Assembly: GCA_028622995.1 (NCBI GenBank)
Contig: JAJQJQ010000002.1
Location: 6,386,001 to 6,450,000 of the forward strand
Reading direction: 5' to 3'
From: Panagrolaimus kolymaensis
Taxonomy: Eukaryota > Nematoda > Chromadorea > Rhabditida > Panagrolaimidae
DNA length: 64,000 nt
The notes beneath the pieces are model-generated. The model did not search any database, had not been told where the DNA came from, and was given only the letters and a program-made list of their open reading frames with translations. Positions 1-11,220 of the stretch are shown in pieces. A program made the translations under genes and the position numbers. Positions within the stretch are counted from its first letter, which is position 1. Each line of letters opens with the position of its first letter.

Positions 1-528
1 GTGTTTAGAAGGTCTTGAGGTCCATTTCCTTGGATAGATGTAGGCAAAATGTAAGTTAAACCAGTGGGATCTGCTGCAGCTCGTTGTGAAAGATCCAAGC
101 TTACTGGAACACTGCGAGATTTTCGAATGACCTAAAATCAATATTTTTCGATGCAAGTGTAATAAATTTTGGATTTTATATTTTTACTGTGGAAAAAGAA
201 GATAACAAATAATATGAAAAAGTGTCCATATTGGAGGTATACCAAAAAACGATTAAATCGTCATTTTTTAAACATAAAATTTCAACAAAGCTATCTTTTT
301 TGAATTGGAAAATAAAGAAAAGCATGCTAAAAATGGACAATGTTTTTCGAAATCTCAACAAAAGTTTATTAGGTCCAAATTCAAGAAATTTCGAAATCAT
401 TTTTCTTCCTTTTCTTCTTCTTGGTTGCTTACCTCATGAGGATTAAAATCAAATCCACCATCGCCAAAGCTTCCATGAAAATGCGCTAAAGAAATAAAAC
501 AAAATAAAAATATTTGAAGCTTCTTCAT
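1..528 (-). CDS. Secreted protein, 5' part (runs off left edge)
   Basis: Two minus-strand exons can be joined in phase: exon 1 at 528..433 starts with ATG and ends at GAG|GTAAGC; exon 2 at 131..1 starts after a TTTTAG acceptor and leaves the window. Exon 1 encodes a hydrophobic signal peptide (MKKLQIFLFCFISLAHFHG) followed by a short Asp/Gly/Phe-rich stretch. Exon 2 starts VIRKSRSVPVSLDL and is polar with no cysteine. An ATG 17 codons upstream in the same frame exists, but starting at 528 gives a clean signal peptide. I do not recognise the family; it should enter the secretory pathway. Only the first 75 or so residues are visible. Confidence 0.6.
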
Positions 529-974
529 TTCGGAGAAGCAGTCTTGTTGTAGCAACAAATCGATCAAAAAGTCAAACACAAAAAAATATTATACAATAAA
601 TTTTCTTTTTTACGTCGTTACTTTAACTTATCAACCAACAAAAAAATATGATGATGATTCTGAGTTGCTACCGAATTTACTGATTATCATAATTGATGAA
701 GGAAAAAAGAGGAATTAGGTGTGGCAAAAAAAGAAAATGAATTACGTCTTTGGTTGCTTTCATCCAACTTACCTTTTTCTTATCAGCTTTTTAAATTTAA
801 TAGGCAGCTTCCGAATGCATTCTTTCTTTCGTTCATTTTTTTTAATGTTAATGTTTTCAAATAAACTCAAAAACAAGTGACAAAATAATTTATTTAACAA
901 AAACACAATTTTTTGAGAAAAAAAGTTTCAAACGCATGCATTCATTGGAATCAATAGTTGTTAATAAGAGATGT
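529..974. other. Intergenic region
   Basis: AT-rich DNA between the start of the leftmost secreted-protein gene and the stop codon of the epimerase gene. It should contain the 5' flank of the former and the 3' end of the latter. I see no ORF, RNA or repeat worth naming. Confidence 0.5.
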
Positions 975-1726
975 TCAAATTTGTTGAACAACATGAAGGT
1001 TCAAATCTTTCAAATTTGCGTGTTGGGTATCACGTTCGCTAACAATAATTTCAGTTTTATCTTTAATGGGCCAATCCACAGCAATATCAGTATCAAATGG
1101 ATTAACTCCAAATTCAGTTTTAGGGTTATAAACTCCTGAACATTTGTATGTTACATGAGCGCCTTCAGGAGAAATGCACTAAAATATATTTTAAAAGTTT
1201 AATAAGAAAATTTGAGACTTAAAAATTTAGTGAAAAAACCGTTTGAAAAATGATGTGGAAAATAACCAAAAAAAATTACTTGAAAGCCATGCAAAAATCC
1301 ATCGGGAATCCAAAAATTAGTTTTACTTTCAGCATCAAGAACGACACCATGCCATTTTCCAAATGTGGGTGAACCCTTTCGAACATCAACAGCAACATCA
1401 AAAATTTTGCCTGAAACAACCGACACGAGTTTGCCCATTCCAGGTTGGGTATGAAGTCCTCGAACGACGCCATATTTACTGAATGAATGATTATCCTATA
1501 ATACCGTAACCTCCATCATATTATGCGCTTCTCATTGAGAAAAACTTACTTGTTTGAAAGTTTCATTAAAGCCTAAAAGTTCTTTCCATTCTTCCATGTT
1601 GTATGATTCAACAAAGAAACCACGATCATCAGGAAATGCTTTGGGACGGATAAGCTTCAAATCAGGAATGGCTTCAATGGATTCAATTTCAGGCTTTACA
1701 CGTTTAATAATACTTGGAATCGACAT
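975..1726 (-). CDS. rmlC: dTDP-4-dehydrorhamnose 3,5-epimerase (RmlC family)
   Basis: Three exons join in phase 0: 1726..1550, 1495..1280 and 1178..975, giving 198 aa, close to the usual RmlC length of about 185. Family marks are KAFPDDRGFFVESY near residue 30-43, the catalytic-His motif VVRGLHTQPGMGKLV around residue 70, the WIPDGFLHGF cupin strand near residue 122-131, and D-x-D-I-A-V-DWP near residue 164. The family epimerises C3 and C5 of dTDP-4-keto-6-deoxyglucose on the way to dTDP-rhamnose. Nematodes have this pathway (rml genes), and in C. elegans it is linked to larval and surface coat development; the exact rml number is not assigned here. His and Asp positions expected for catalysis look intact. 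Introns are short (54 and 101 bp). Cytosolic: no signal peptide. Confidence 0.9.
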
Positions 1727-2438
1727 TTTTGTTATGAAGAAATAAAACTTTTACAACAAAACTAAACTATCAAGCAAGGAAAATGGAAATGAAAACTAAT
1801 GGAAGGTGAAAAGAAAGACAGGAGCAACCTTGACATTCAACGTGTCGATTCGCGTCCAAAATATTGATGAGATCGATTAGAAGCGATAAATCATTTTGTT
1901 TTTTAAAGTCGTTAAATTTTCTTCAAATAAACAATTAATCTTGATTAGAAGATGAGGAAAAAAATGTGTGAAAATTTTAAAAAAATCAAGAAATCGTATT
2001 TGAAGTAGTTTTATGTTTTTTGTGTTCAAAGATTTTTCAAAGTTGCTTTAACATTTTGCTGCTACGATGAATGCAGTGTCAAAGTTATAACTTATGGTTG
2101 CTATTTGAAAATCACCATTATAATATGAAATTATTAGTTGTTTAAAATTGGCATAACATAAAACAAATCTTGCAAAATATTAACAGTACCACGTGCATAT
2201 AAGCGATGAGAATTGTCAAATTAGTTATCAGAATCTGAAACATTTTCAAGGCTACCATCAACCGATACCATACAAAAGTGAAAATCAACATAACAAAAGG
2301 CTTGAAATAAATAATTATTACTGCAAAAACAAAATAGAAATAAGTCACACGAAATAATAAAAAAAAAGATTTATTGGCAACGAATAACAATAATATTAAT
2401 ACATAGTAAAATCATCAACAAACAATGAAAAAAAGAAT
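1727..2438. other. Intergenic, with coding-like relic on the minus strand
   Basis: Between the epimerase start and the export-factor stop. On the minus strand around 2330..2040 two frames look protein-like, but one is interrupted by an in-frame TAA near 2223 and the other (ending at TGT TAA near 2060) cannot be joined cleanly. This could be a decayed gene fragment or long 3' UTR of the export-factor gene. No RNA gene seen. Confidence 0.3.
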
Positions 2439-2849
2439 CTATGTTAAAAGGCGATAATTATCAGACATGATTTTCCACATTCCATCATGACGTTGACATG
2501 TAAGCACTTGAGAGAACGTATGAACATAATCAGCTATAACCACTTCACCAGATGTCACCAAAATAAGGAAATCGTCGTCGAGGTTCTTGTAATCTTGATT
2601 TCGAAGAGTGTGTAAAGATTCAGGAGGAAATGCTTCTTGCCAGAATTTACCAATAGCTTCACCACCAACATATGGATTTCCATCAAAGAGAAGACGACAT
2701 GTTGTACCATATAAATGAACAAGTTTACCACGCCGATTGTCCATAGTGTCATAATACAAGTTGATGAATTTCTTAGCATCGACCAAATATGGATCAACTT
2801 GAGACGGATGAGGTTGGCGACGATTGAGATGTTGTTTTTGACGGTACAT
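2439..2849 (-). CDS. nxt-1: NTF2-related export protein NXT1/p15
   Basis: Single-exon ORF of 136 aa; human NXT1 is about 140 aa. The NTF2-fold signature is clear: FINLYYDTMDNRRGKL near residue 23 matches the NXT1 helix-1 pattern (F-V-x-x-YY-x-TMD-x-RR), followed by L-YG-x-x-x-x-LLFDGNP-x-x-G and a C-terminal W-K-I-x-SDNYR strand. NXT1 forms the heterodimer with NXF1/TAP that exports mRNA through nuclear pores. I start at the ATG at 2849; a strong TTTTTCAG acceptor sits 29 nt upstream with no good partner donor, which is what a spliced-leader trans-splice site looks like. A longer reading from GTG at 2879 is therefore rejected. Confidence 0.88.
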   Translation of the reverse strand: MYRQKQHLNRRQPHPSQVDPYLVDAKKFINLYYDTMDNRRGKLVHLYGTTCRLLFDGNPYVGGEAIGKFWQEAFPPESLHTLRNQDYKNLDDDFLILVTSGEVVIADYVHTFSQVLTCQRHDGMWKIMSDNYRLLT

Positions 2850-3552
2850 ATTTTCAACCAAGTTTGTAAGCGAAATCACTGAAAAATTGGTAAATTAGCA
2901 TATTATTACATTATCGAAAGCAAAACAAACACGTTTGGAAAAAAAATACAGCAAATAAAATATTTGGAATGATGAAAGAAATTTTAGCTTTGGTCTCTAC
3001 CGATTCTTCTGTCTTTTTCTTTTTGGGATAAAAGAAAACCGCGCAAATTTGAACGCTTCATTTGTACCTCTTTTCAAATTGCTAAAATAAAAATGTTTTT
3101 TGATAAAGATCTTTTTCACCTAAACATATGACCGGTGTTTGATAAAAGGCTTTACAAAAGGCTTCTAAAGATCCTGTAACTCATCAAAGATAAGTAAGTT
3201 TCAATATTATTCCAATCTCTCAACCCACTTAATTTTTCCCTTTGGATTCTTTATTTTTATTATTGCCGTGCTTGATTAAACCAATTTAATGTGTTTCTTT
3301 GTAAACCAAAGTATTTTCATTTTTTTCTCCTTCTCAACATGCTATTATATCAACAAACGAGGAAGTTCATAATTGTACTAAAAAAATATGCTTGGTATTA
3401 TAAACCTTTCCTTGTAACATTTTTTTCTATCAATGTTTTGATGATGAAAAGTAACAATCAAATTGCAAAACAAATTTATTTTAAAGAAATAATTAATCCT
3501 TTTAACCATCCCAAATATTTACAAAAGATACACGTTTTAGCAAATGCATAAA
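2850..3552. other. Intergenic region
   Basis: Contains the 5' side of the NXT1-like gene and the 3' flank of the FG/N/Q-rich protein gene, both transcribed leftwards. T-rich and A-rich runs only; no convincing coding exon or structured element seen. Confidence 0.5.
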
Positions 3553-4641
3553 TTAATCAGAAGCAGTTTCTACGGATTGACCTCCAGCTCGAATGGGTTG
3601 TGGTTGTTGTTGATCGATGAAAGGACCATTAAAGCGTTGACCATTGTTGGTGTTTGGGAAGCCGCTATTTTGTTGTTGTTGTCCATTTCCACCAAAGTTA
3701 AAACCAAATCCAGATTGTTGTCCATTTGGAAGAGCATATGGTGGAATGGTGGAACCAAATTGTTGATTACCTGGAAAACCCAAACCATTTTGTTGTCCAT
3801 TACCAAAGGTGCCTGAGCCAATTGGATTTGATGGACCACCGAAGCCTTGATTGTTGGTATTACCGAATCCACCTTGTTGAGGGAATGCAGGAGAAGGGAA
3901 TTGTTGACCGCCATTATTGAAACCTGATTGTTGGCCATTAGGGAATCCAAATCCTGATTGTTGATTTCCAGAGGATCCAAAACCAGATTGTTGTCCTCGA
4001 TTACTTGGAAATTCAAAACCAAATCCTTGTCTTTGTCCATTATTGATGCTTTGGCCTTGTTGATTATTGGGGAATCCGCTGTTTGAGCCAAAGCCGCTTT
4101 GTTGTTGATTGTTACTATTTTTAAGTTGATCGGCTGGGATGTTAAGGCCTCCACGATTTCCATCTAAAGCTGTTTCAGGTTGTGCAGACGATGCAGGAAG
4201 ACCGGTGTCAATAGTTGTAGGAGCAGCGCGTTTTTGACGGATTGCAATGGGGGCAACTGTAGTTGATGCTGGATTGATTATAACTGGGCCGGGTCCACCA
4301 ATATTAGGAAATCCATTTCCATTTCGTGGCAAATTATTTCGGTTACCAATGATTGAACCTGGTTGACCGATGGCTGGAATGTCATTATTTTCTTGAGAGT
4401 TGTCATTATTACCATTTTGTCCATTGAATCCGCTGCCACCAATAACAGGTCCGGGGCCAAGAATTATTGGTGGACGAGAGAAACCACCGAAGCCACCAAA
4501 TCTAGGACCATTAGTAAATGTTGGGAATTCATTATCGCCGTTACCATTTCTTGGTGGTGGACGAGGAAATAATGGATTAATTTGTGGTGGTTGAGCGGCA
4601 ACAGCCGAAGCAAGAATTAAAGCAATAACAAAACGTACCAT
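3553..4641 (-). CDS. Secreted FG/N/Q-rich low-complexity protein A
   Basis: Uninterrupted 362-aa ORF. Residues 1-16 (MVRFVIALILASAVAA) are a signal peptide with likely cleavage before QPP. The N-terminal half is rich in P, G and N. A basic RQKR site near residue 136-139 is a likely furin/proprotein cleavage point. The C-terminal half (from about residue 180) is a repetitive array of N-x-Q-Q-S-GFG and F-P-N units, unstructured and almost free of charge. No cysteine is present. The architecture (signal, Pro/Gly region, dibasic site, FG/N/Q tail) is shared with the + strand gene at 12301, so they look like paralogues. Likely an extracellular or cuticle/surface coat matrix protein; function unknown. 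A TATAAAAG lies 81-88 bp upstream. Confidence 0.8.
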   Translation of the reverse strand: MVRFVIALILASAVAAQPPQINPLFPRPPPRNGNGDNEFPTFTNGPRFGGFGGFSRPPIILGPGPVIGGSGFNGQNGNNDNSQENNDIPAIGQPGSIIGNRNNLPRNGNGFPNIGGPGPVIINPASTTVAPIAIRQKRAAPTTIDTGLPASSAQPETALDGNRGGLNIPADQLKNSNNQQQSGFGSNSGFPNNQQGQSINNGQRQGFGFEFPSNRGQQSGFGSSGNQQSGFGFPNGQQSGFNNGGQQFPSPAFPQQGGFGNTNNQGFGGPSNPIGSGTFGNGQQNGLGFPGNQQFGSTIPPYALPNGQQSGFGFNFGGNGQQQQNSGFPNTNNGQRFNGPFIDQQQPQPIRAGGQSVETASD

Positions 4642-4721
4642 TTTTATTTTTATTGATATATGTAAACTTATTCAAATCAAATGAAAGCTTAATGCTGAAG
4701 AAAACTAACGGAAGGAAAACC

Positions 4722-4729
4722 CTTTTATA
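4722..4729 (-). promoter_or_regulatory. TATA box of FG/N/Q protein A
   Basis: TATAAAAG read on the minus strand, ending 81 bp before the ATG at 4641. The paralogue at 12301 has the identical octamer at the same distance, which supports both as core promoters. Confidence 0.6.
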
Positions 4730-5840
4730 CCCATTTTTAAACCAACCAATAATCTCAATGATCATAAACAAAAATAAGTCTGTTATGGAAACAAAACAAT
4801 GAAATAGTACAAATATGAATTTTTACGGAGGAAATTGAGTGACTCACAGCCTATCTTTTTACATATCAAAGGGGAAATGGTTTTGAACTCTTTCATTCCA
4901 AAGCTGATTAAACAAAAATAGTAAAAAAACAAAACATGAAATTGGATTAATGTTTCAAAAAACATTCAAATGGCGACTAATGTTGATTTTTTACGAAAAA
5001 TAATAATAAACATTTGCCCATATTTTGATTCTCGAAAAAGGATGGATACATTTTTTTAGGATAATCATTAAATGTCAATTAAATGTAAATAATATGGATG
5101 TTTACAAATTATCTGAGTCCGATGCAAAGTTGCAAAAAAACATTAAAGGAAAATGTAAGCTCTTAGAAGAATACCGTTGAAACAATCAAAAACCAATGAC
5201 TAAAGCCTTCAATGTTTTACCCTATGTTTCTTTAATATCCATTTTGGGATGCCATGATTAATGTTATATCAATTGTTTATAATATCGGTATGATACCCTT
5301 CCTTTTGGAAATAATAAATTTATTGCAAGCATTTATCCCATTAATGAACAAAAGGCTTGAATTATTCCACCCTTTTTTATCCATCGTTGTTTTAGCATTT
5401 TTACTCGGATTAAATGAATAAAACCCAAGATAATACTATAGTAAGAGAATTAACAATCACTTCTGTTATCTCTTTTGATAATAAAAGCAAACGCTGTTTG
5501 AACAAAAAAAACATCTCTAAAATTTATTTGACTATAAATCTCCTCTCAAGTCCAAGTGCTTGTCAACAAAATTTTCAGTTTTAATGAAGAAGTTTGAACG
5601 CAAAATATCGAAGCAACTTTGAACAAAGGCAACAAAGCAAGTGAAAATTTTGTTGGCTCAAGCAGCAAAAAAAGAAGAAAGAGGATCATTCAAAAATGCG
5701 CGATTCCCACAAATAAAGAAAATTTACATTGAAGCTTGAGCATCTCGAATGCTTTTTTCATTTCACATTTGAATGACACACAGCTTGAAGAGAGCAGTTG
5801 AAAAGTTTCATTTTCTCATTTTTATTGACTGAAGAAAGAA
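4730..5840. other. Divergent intergenic region
   Basis: About 1.1 kb between the divergently transcribed FG/N/Q protein A (minus) and the MSP-domain gene (plus); promoters of both must lie here. AT-rich; no ORF with coding character, no clear repeat. Confidence 0.5.
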
Positions 5841-6469
5841 ATGGCATCATCATCAACAACGCCGGAAAAAGCAATAACAACATCAAATTCAGCAACACCG
5901 TCATCAAAATCAATTGCATCAATCAATGGTGAAGTAGTGCTCAGTGTTGATCCTGATTATTCTGATTTTCCTGTAACTGGAGGTTCATCTGAACATATGT
6001 TAGTGAATTTATCATCTCAACGCCTTGCAATCAAAGTTCGATGCTCTGATAATAAATTATTTCGTGTCAATCCTGTTTTTACTTTTATTGAACCTGGACA
6101 ATGTACAAGCCTTGCAATTAATCGTCTTCCTGGTGAGTTCTTTTTTTAAACTCAAAAGGTACAGATAGTAGTAGTATATGTGATCAAATGCTCTATCACT
6201 ACTCTAACTTAGTGATGCAATGTTTAATCAAGATGATATCCGATAATCATACATAGTTTTAGTTTACAAATCTAATCGTATCATTTTCAGGTCCGCCAAA
6301 ATATGATAAAATTGTCCTTCATTTTATGAAAAATAGTGATAAAGATGCTCAAATCAAAGAAATCTTCAAATCACCAAATGCAAATCCAGAAAAACTCACA
6401 ATTCCGCTTAACTGCTCTAACTGCGTTGGTCAACCATCGGATGATGATAAACTTCCAGAAAAGAAATGA
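5841..6469 (+). CDS. Small MSP-domain protein (sperm-type)
   Basis: Two exons, 5841..6132 and 6291..6469, joined at phase 1 (GTGAGT donor, TTTTCAG acceptor), giving 156 aa. A Ser/Thr-rich tail of about 30 residues precedes an MSP-type immunoglobulin-like domain: L-S-V-D-P around residue 34, G-G-S-S-E-H-x-L-V-N-L, L-A-I-K-V-R-C-S-D-N-x-x-F-R-V-N-P-V-F, E-P-G-Q, and, across the intron, PGPPKYDKIVLHF. This is the layout of nematode sperm-specific MSP-domain proteins (ssp/ssq-like), which are cytoskeletal or signalling proteins of amoeboid sperm. A 20-residue acidic tail ends in a stop, with AATAAA about 60 bp beyond. Assigned by motif; the exact subfamily is inferred. Confidence 0.82.
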
Positions 6470-7037
6470 ATGTAATCTTCTCGTGTCAGCATATTTCTAT
6501 TTGAACTAACAAAAGTAAACGAATAAATACTTTATTTATCAAACTCAATAAATTGTGATTCTCAAAAAAATAATAACAATAACTTTTATGACACTTTTTC
6601 TGTATTTTGTTGAACCATTCTTTTTCTTTGCTCTTTCACGGGGTGTTTTCTTAATCAGAAAAGGAAAGCAATGCTAATGATTACAAGCAGTGTACCATTT
6701 TTCTATGACTACCATTCAGAAACGCATTAATCCATGAAAAATACTTTAGCACTATTTTGAGCCTAAAATTCCAACTATTTCATAAGTGCTTAGCTTTTTT
6801 TCAATGATTTTCTGGTATAAAACCAAGTTTTTCATATTATCGTATTTCATCTAAAAAGGATTCCTTTATTGTTTAACTCCATTCAGCACTTTGTGAGCCA
6901 GCATCGAGCCAATGACATCCATGAGGTTTGAAAGCTTTAATAGAAAAATAAATCTTTATTTAAAAAAAGTGACAATTACATGAACATACATGTTTTTGGT
7001 TTTTAATATGGCACAAAGATAAATGTTTCTTCTTTCC
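6470..7037. other. Convergent intergenic region
   Basis: 3' flanks of the MSP-domain gene (AATAAA near 6525 and 6547) and of the chemoreceptor. No other feature seen. Confidence 0.5.
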
Positions 7038-8061
7038 TCAAATTATTAGAGTATTGATTCTCGAATCTTTGAAGTAAAATGTTTGTTTTAATGGATTGAG
7101 AAAGAACATTCGATAAGGTTTAATACAAATTGCAGTGGCTAAAGAATCACATAAACCAAAAAAATTCAACATAAAAAATCCATAAGTTGCAATAAAGCTT
7201 GGCTCTTGAATCAATAAACACGTATAAAATTGCAATTAATGGAATTCCAAGTAAAATTACAAAACCCAATAATTGAATGTAAGTCATTCGAAGTAACATA
7301 TCATTATTCTTTTGAGATTTTATTGACATTTTTTGTTTTAATTTTTTGGAAGTTTTAATATTGTTAAATAAAAATATGAAAGCTACCATAACTCGAAGAG
7401 AAGTTGTTGCAACAATTGCCAAAAGAAAAATAGGAATTTTATTGAGATCTGCATCGGTAAAAATAATAATATGATTGACATTAATAACCATATCGAGATC
7501 AATAATATGTGGAGCTATGTGGAATTGAACTGCATCAAATGGAACAATAAAATGATTGCAAATGGGTTTAACTTGTGTAATTACAAGAATGCAAACAAAT
7601 GTGGCAAAATTACTGAATGAAAGGAAACCAAAAGCTATCAATGGAATTTTTGATGGTGAACTTTGCATATTTTTCATTGCATAATATCGTTCCAATGTCA
7701 TCGCAATACAACAATCAATGGTTGAAATGGCGCTGTAAAAAGCTAAGGTCAAAACGATCGCCGATATATTGGGTGAAAAATATCTTGCAAATCCCGCTGG
7801 ATACAAATAAACAAATGGATGCAACATCGTGGGACAATAAAGCCCCAAAAATATTTCCAGCAACAACGTGTAACAAGCATAAGGAAGCAAGAAAGTTTTA
7901 AAACCTTTCATAGATTTTGGAGTTTTAGTTATAATTGCAATAATCAAAAATATTGTAAAAATAAAAGTAAAAGTTGAAGTTGCATCGAAGATTGGTAATA
8001 AAATTGCCATTAATTTATGTTGGTAAATTTCTGATCCATAATATTTTCTTGTTTCATTCAT
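7038..8061 (-). pseudogene. 7TM chemoreceptor (Srh/Str-like), frameshifted
   Basis: The ORF 8061..7147 gives 304 aa with six hydrophobic helices: a first helix at residues 19-44, then the TPKSMK-x-x-K-x-x-LL loop motif common to Srh/Str-type nematode receptors, helices 2-5, and a helix 6 ending ILYVFI. After that the frame runs into a charged stretch and stops. The missing helix 7 is present in the next frame (EPSFIATYGFFMLNFFG, then C-I-K-PYR, the usual helix-7 end) and continues to a stop at 7038. The two frames overlap between 7147 and 7235, and no GT-AG pair of sensible length with correct phase restores the reading, so a single-base shift near 7205-7235 is the simplest account. Either a recent pseudogene or an assembly error. 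Confidence 0.65.
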
Positions 8062-8507
8062 AACTAAAGGAAAATGAGATTATGAAGAAAAAGAAAATTT
8101 GTGAAAAGTCACATAAATGGGGGCTTTTCAATTAGTTGATTTGAGTGAAAAAAAAAACAAACGCATTAGCACTTTGAAATACACCTGCTTCCATTTCTCT
8201 CATCTGTTGTTGCTGCTTGCTTAAAATAAACTTGTTAAACTTTTTAATTTAATATTGAAGCAGGGACATTAGCAAAAATAAAAAAGGAGTAAAAAAATTT
8301 CCTAATGATGTACAAAAAAGCTATTTCAAACTTCGGTTTTACATTTTTTTAGAGCAACCAAAGTTAGTTGTTGCTTGTTGAATCAATAATTTAAAAGTGA
8401 AAAGGTTTGTTTTCCAACGTTTTGTTAAAAGTACATATTTATTAACTTTTATTACATTACAAAATTACAAGTACATACAATTAAAAATAAAAGACACAAA
8501 AAATGGT
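8062..8507. other. Intergenic region
   Basis: Upstream of the chemoreceptor and downstream of the kinase gene, both on the minus strand. Only AT-rich sequence seen. Confidence 0.45.
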
Positions 8508-9791
8508 TTAAAATCCAAGAATGTTCTCTTCAAATCTCATTGGATGCGTTGATGGATATAATTTCCATTCCAATTCTTCTTTTGATAACGGCTTCTTTGA
8601 CATATTTGGATCACTGAAGGATACAGCTGTTTTGATTGGTTCTAACAAATCTTTTTCATCTTCCCAATCATATATTGCAGAGAAATCAGTTTTTAGTCTT
8701 TTGACACCTTTCATAAAGAAATCATAGATGAGCTTATAATTTGGCCTTGAATCATATTGGAGCGTTTTCAAATGTTCACTTATTGCACGAAATTCAGCAG
8801 GACATCGTTGGAATAGTTTATCATCTTTTATTGATTCTTTCAATGTTTGAAGCTTTTCTTCTTTTGTTATAGTTGACCATGGGAGACCAACATAGCATTC
8901 AGTAAGCATATATAAAAGTGACCATAAATCATCAACTCTTCCTTGTTCGAGACGTTTGTGTACATTGATGGAGCAATATCGGAGAGTACCACGAAGTAAA
9001 ACTTTTCGACGAGGTTTACGCATTGAAGATTGGTTTTTATCATCTTTGCATAAAAATGATCGAACCATTCCATAATCAATAAGAAAGATCACCCGAGAAT
9101 CACGACCATGTAAACCAATAACCATATTTCCAGGTTTGACGTCGCGATGAGCATATCCAATTTCGTGAAGCTGCTTGATTGCGAACAAAGAATGTACACC
9201 AATTCTCATGATAGTAGCTTCAGAAAATCGATCAGGGTCACGTTTGATACCATTTGATCCACGAACACGTTTTAGAAACATCAAATCAGGTCCACATAAT
9301 GTCATGACGATGTAACTGAAAGAAGAAAAAGTTAGATAGTTTAAAGTTAATGAAATTGTTGAGTAAAGCCACACAGGAGCAATAAGGTTTCAAAGGATGA
9401 GAAAGTAAACCAAACGACAAGCCACAAGATAAGCTCCAAAAATTCAATGAAATCATATGTACCTGTATTTTAGTCGTTTTCCAGCATCGATGAGACGAAC
9501 AACATTATCCCTGTTTTTCAATTTGATCAACACTTCAGCTTCTAATTTCAGGACGCCACCATCTTCGATATTATTTGATTCAACCTTTAAAGCAGCTGTG
9601 AAATTCTTTCGATTTGCGGCTGATACCTGAAACATAAACAACATACATAAAAAGATTCGCACAAATTATAAAAAACAAAAACAAACCTCAAAAACTGCAC
9701 CACATCCACCAGCACCAAGCATTTCAATAACTTTCCATCGTCCACATACCACTTTTCCAGGATTAAATTTGACGAGGTCTCCATCACCCAT
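8508..9791 (-). CDS. CK1-superfamily kinase, tau-tubulin-kinase-like
   Basis: Three exons join in phase: 9791..9687, 9626..9463 and 9315..8508, giving 358 aa. The kinase core is complete: glycine loop LGAGGCGAVFE (residue 25-35), Lys in AALKVE, Glu in KLEAEVLIKL, Y-I-V-M-T-L-CGPDL (typical of CK1/TTBK), catalytic loop YAHRDVKPGNMVIG, metal-binding D in FLIDYGMVR, and R-G-T-L-R-Y-C-S activation segment with L-WSLLYMLTE afterwards. This family is strongly expanded in nematodes (ttbk-like, often sperm-enriched). The domain is followed by only about 60 residues. The splice across KY-S-YIVMTL is supported because AG|T restores a conserved Ser. Substrate unknown. Confidence 0.88.
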
Positions 9792-10078
9792 TTTGATATC
9801 CAAGTTTTCAAGATTCCAAAGACGACAATAAAAGAAATGAACGAACGATGAATGAATGGTTTCAAAGTAAAAAAAGAATGGGATGAAAAAGTGAGGAAAG
9901 GTGTCATGCAAATTTATACCGTTTTCATGGGAAAATAAGTTGCGTTTGTCTTATCAATAAAAAAACTAAACGAATTTGAATATGAAGCGTTCTCGCATAA
10001 AATTTGTAATAATTATGTAAAAAGCAATGCTAGCCAATAGATGAATCATATCCTTTTGAAAAAAAATTTCCTAAGTTT

Positions 10079-10706
10079 CTAAGGCTTTATTTTGTAATTA
10101 ATTTTCAAAGCTTTAAAGATCGCTAAAATCGTTGATGCTTTAACCCAGATTTTATTGAGTTCCATAGTTACAAACAATGCGTAAAGAAATATTAAAAGCT
10201 CTTCAAATCTTTGAGTTAAATCCATTTCCACACATCGATAAACACATTCAAGGTATGTAACAAAAAATTTATTTAAAAACAAAATAACAATAAAATAAAT
10301 CACCACCTGTGGTATTTTTTCCACTAACTCTTGATGCTTTAAAATTGACAATTTCAAGTAATATTTGTGTTCCATCAGTTGATCATACTTGTTTTATTAG
10401 TGGCACAGAGCATATAAAATTTCTCCAAACCTCAACAACGTTGCACATAATTTGGGTTTTTTTTTCCATAAATTTTAACTTGTCGTGTGATGTTGCTTGC
10501 TGTAATAATATTTTTGAAGGTTAATTAAATAATTTCCAATGAAAACAAATTATTTTCGAAATTTTTGTTAGCGAGTAATTCAATAAATGTTTTACTTCCA
10601 GCTTTGTTATCTGTTTTGACATTGTTGATTTCGAGAAAATTATGTTATCCATTAATTTTGAATGTAAACAGAATGATTGAGTAAAATTAAAGCACTTGTT
10701 TTTCAT
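10079..10706 (-). CDS. Uncharacterised minus-strand coding-like segment
   Basis: Several open stretches lie in succession on the minus strand. One after TTATTACAG near 10511 begins QATSHDKLKFMEKKTQIM and ends near 10392 at CAA|GTATGA; another covers 10345..10079 and ends with a stop. The residues are protein-like (regular charged and hydrophobic pattern), but donor and acceptor choices are weak and I cannot settle the exon structure or a start. I recognise no domain. It may be a real small gene or a relic. Confidence 0.25.
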
Positions 10707-10914
10707 AATAAAATTTATTTATTAATTTTAGTTTTATTCAACCAACGCAAAATAGGGATATTATTTTTGAAAGTGATCGGAACAGAAAAAAAGGAAAGAA
10801 GCAAACGAGGCGCTGAATTATAACACTGCGTTGTTAATCCCTCGATATTGTGAGTCGCATAAAAGGTTTTTTTTATTATATCAAAACATTTTTTGAAAGT
10901 TTAATTTAATAATA

Positions 10915-11220
10915 ATGATTCAAACGACTGAAATTTTATTTGTATTTTTATTAACTGCCGCAATATTTGTTGGTTCATTGGGAAAAAATAGCGATGAATC
11001 TGGAATAGGTTTGTATCCATTCAATTTCAAAATGGTTACACCTGAAATTCAATCAAATTCAAATGAAAACTTTGATGACAAAATTTTTCCATTAATAAAA
11101 AATCTTCATAGTCAACCACTTTCACCACCATTTGAACAAGCTAAAATTGCTGCAATCACTCAAAATCAAAGAAGCGGAAGCGACAAAGATAAAAATTTGG
11201 CAATTGCAAAAAAGCAATAA
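10915..11220 (+). CDS. Small secreted protein, unknown
   Basis: Single-exon 101-aa ORF. Residues 1-23 (MIQTTEILFVFLLTAAIFVGSLG would be the extent) form a signal peptide; the remaining 78 residues are polar, without cysteine, ending in a lysine-rich tail. A TATA-like CATAAAAG sits about 57 bp upstream. No domain recognised. It might be a secreted peptide precursor: basic pairs (QRSGSDKDK, AKKQ) occur near the C terminus, but no repeated peptide unit is visible. Confidence 0.55.
   Translation: MIQTTEILFVFLLTAAIFVGSLGKNSDESGIGLYPFNFKMVTPEIQSNSNENFDDKIFPLIKNLHSQPLSPPFEQAKIAAITQNQRSGSDKDKNLAIAKKQ

Noticed and set aside
2850..2879. N-terminal extension of the NXT1-like protein to GTG at 2879
   Set aside because: It starts at a GTG immediately at a TTTTTCAG acceptor; the ATG at 2849 gives the family length and the acceptor is better explained by trans-splicing.
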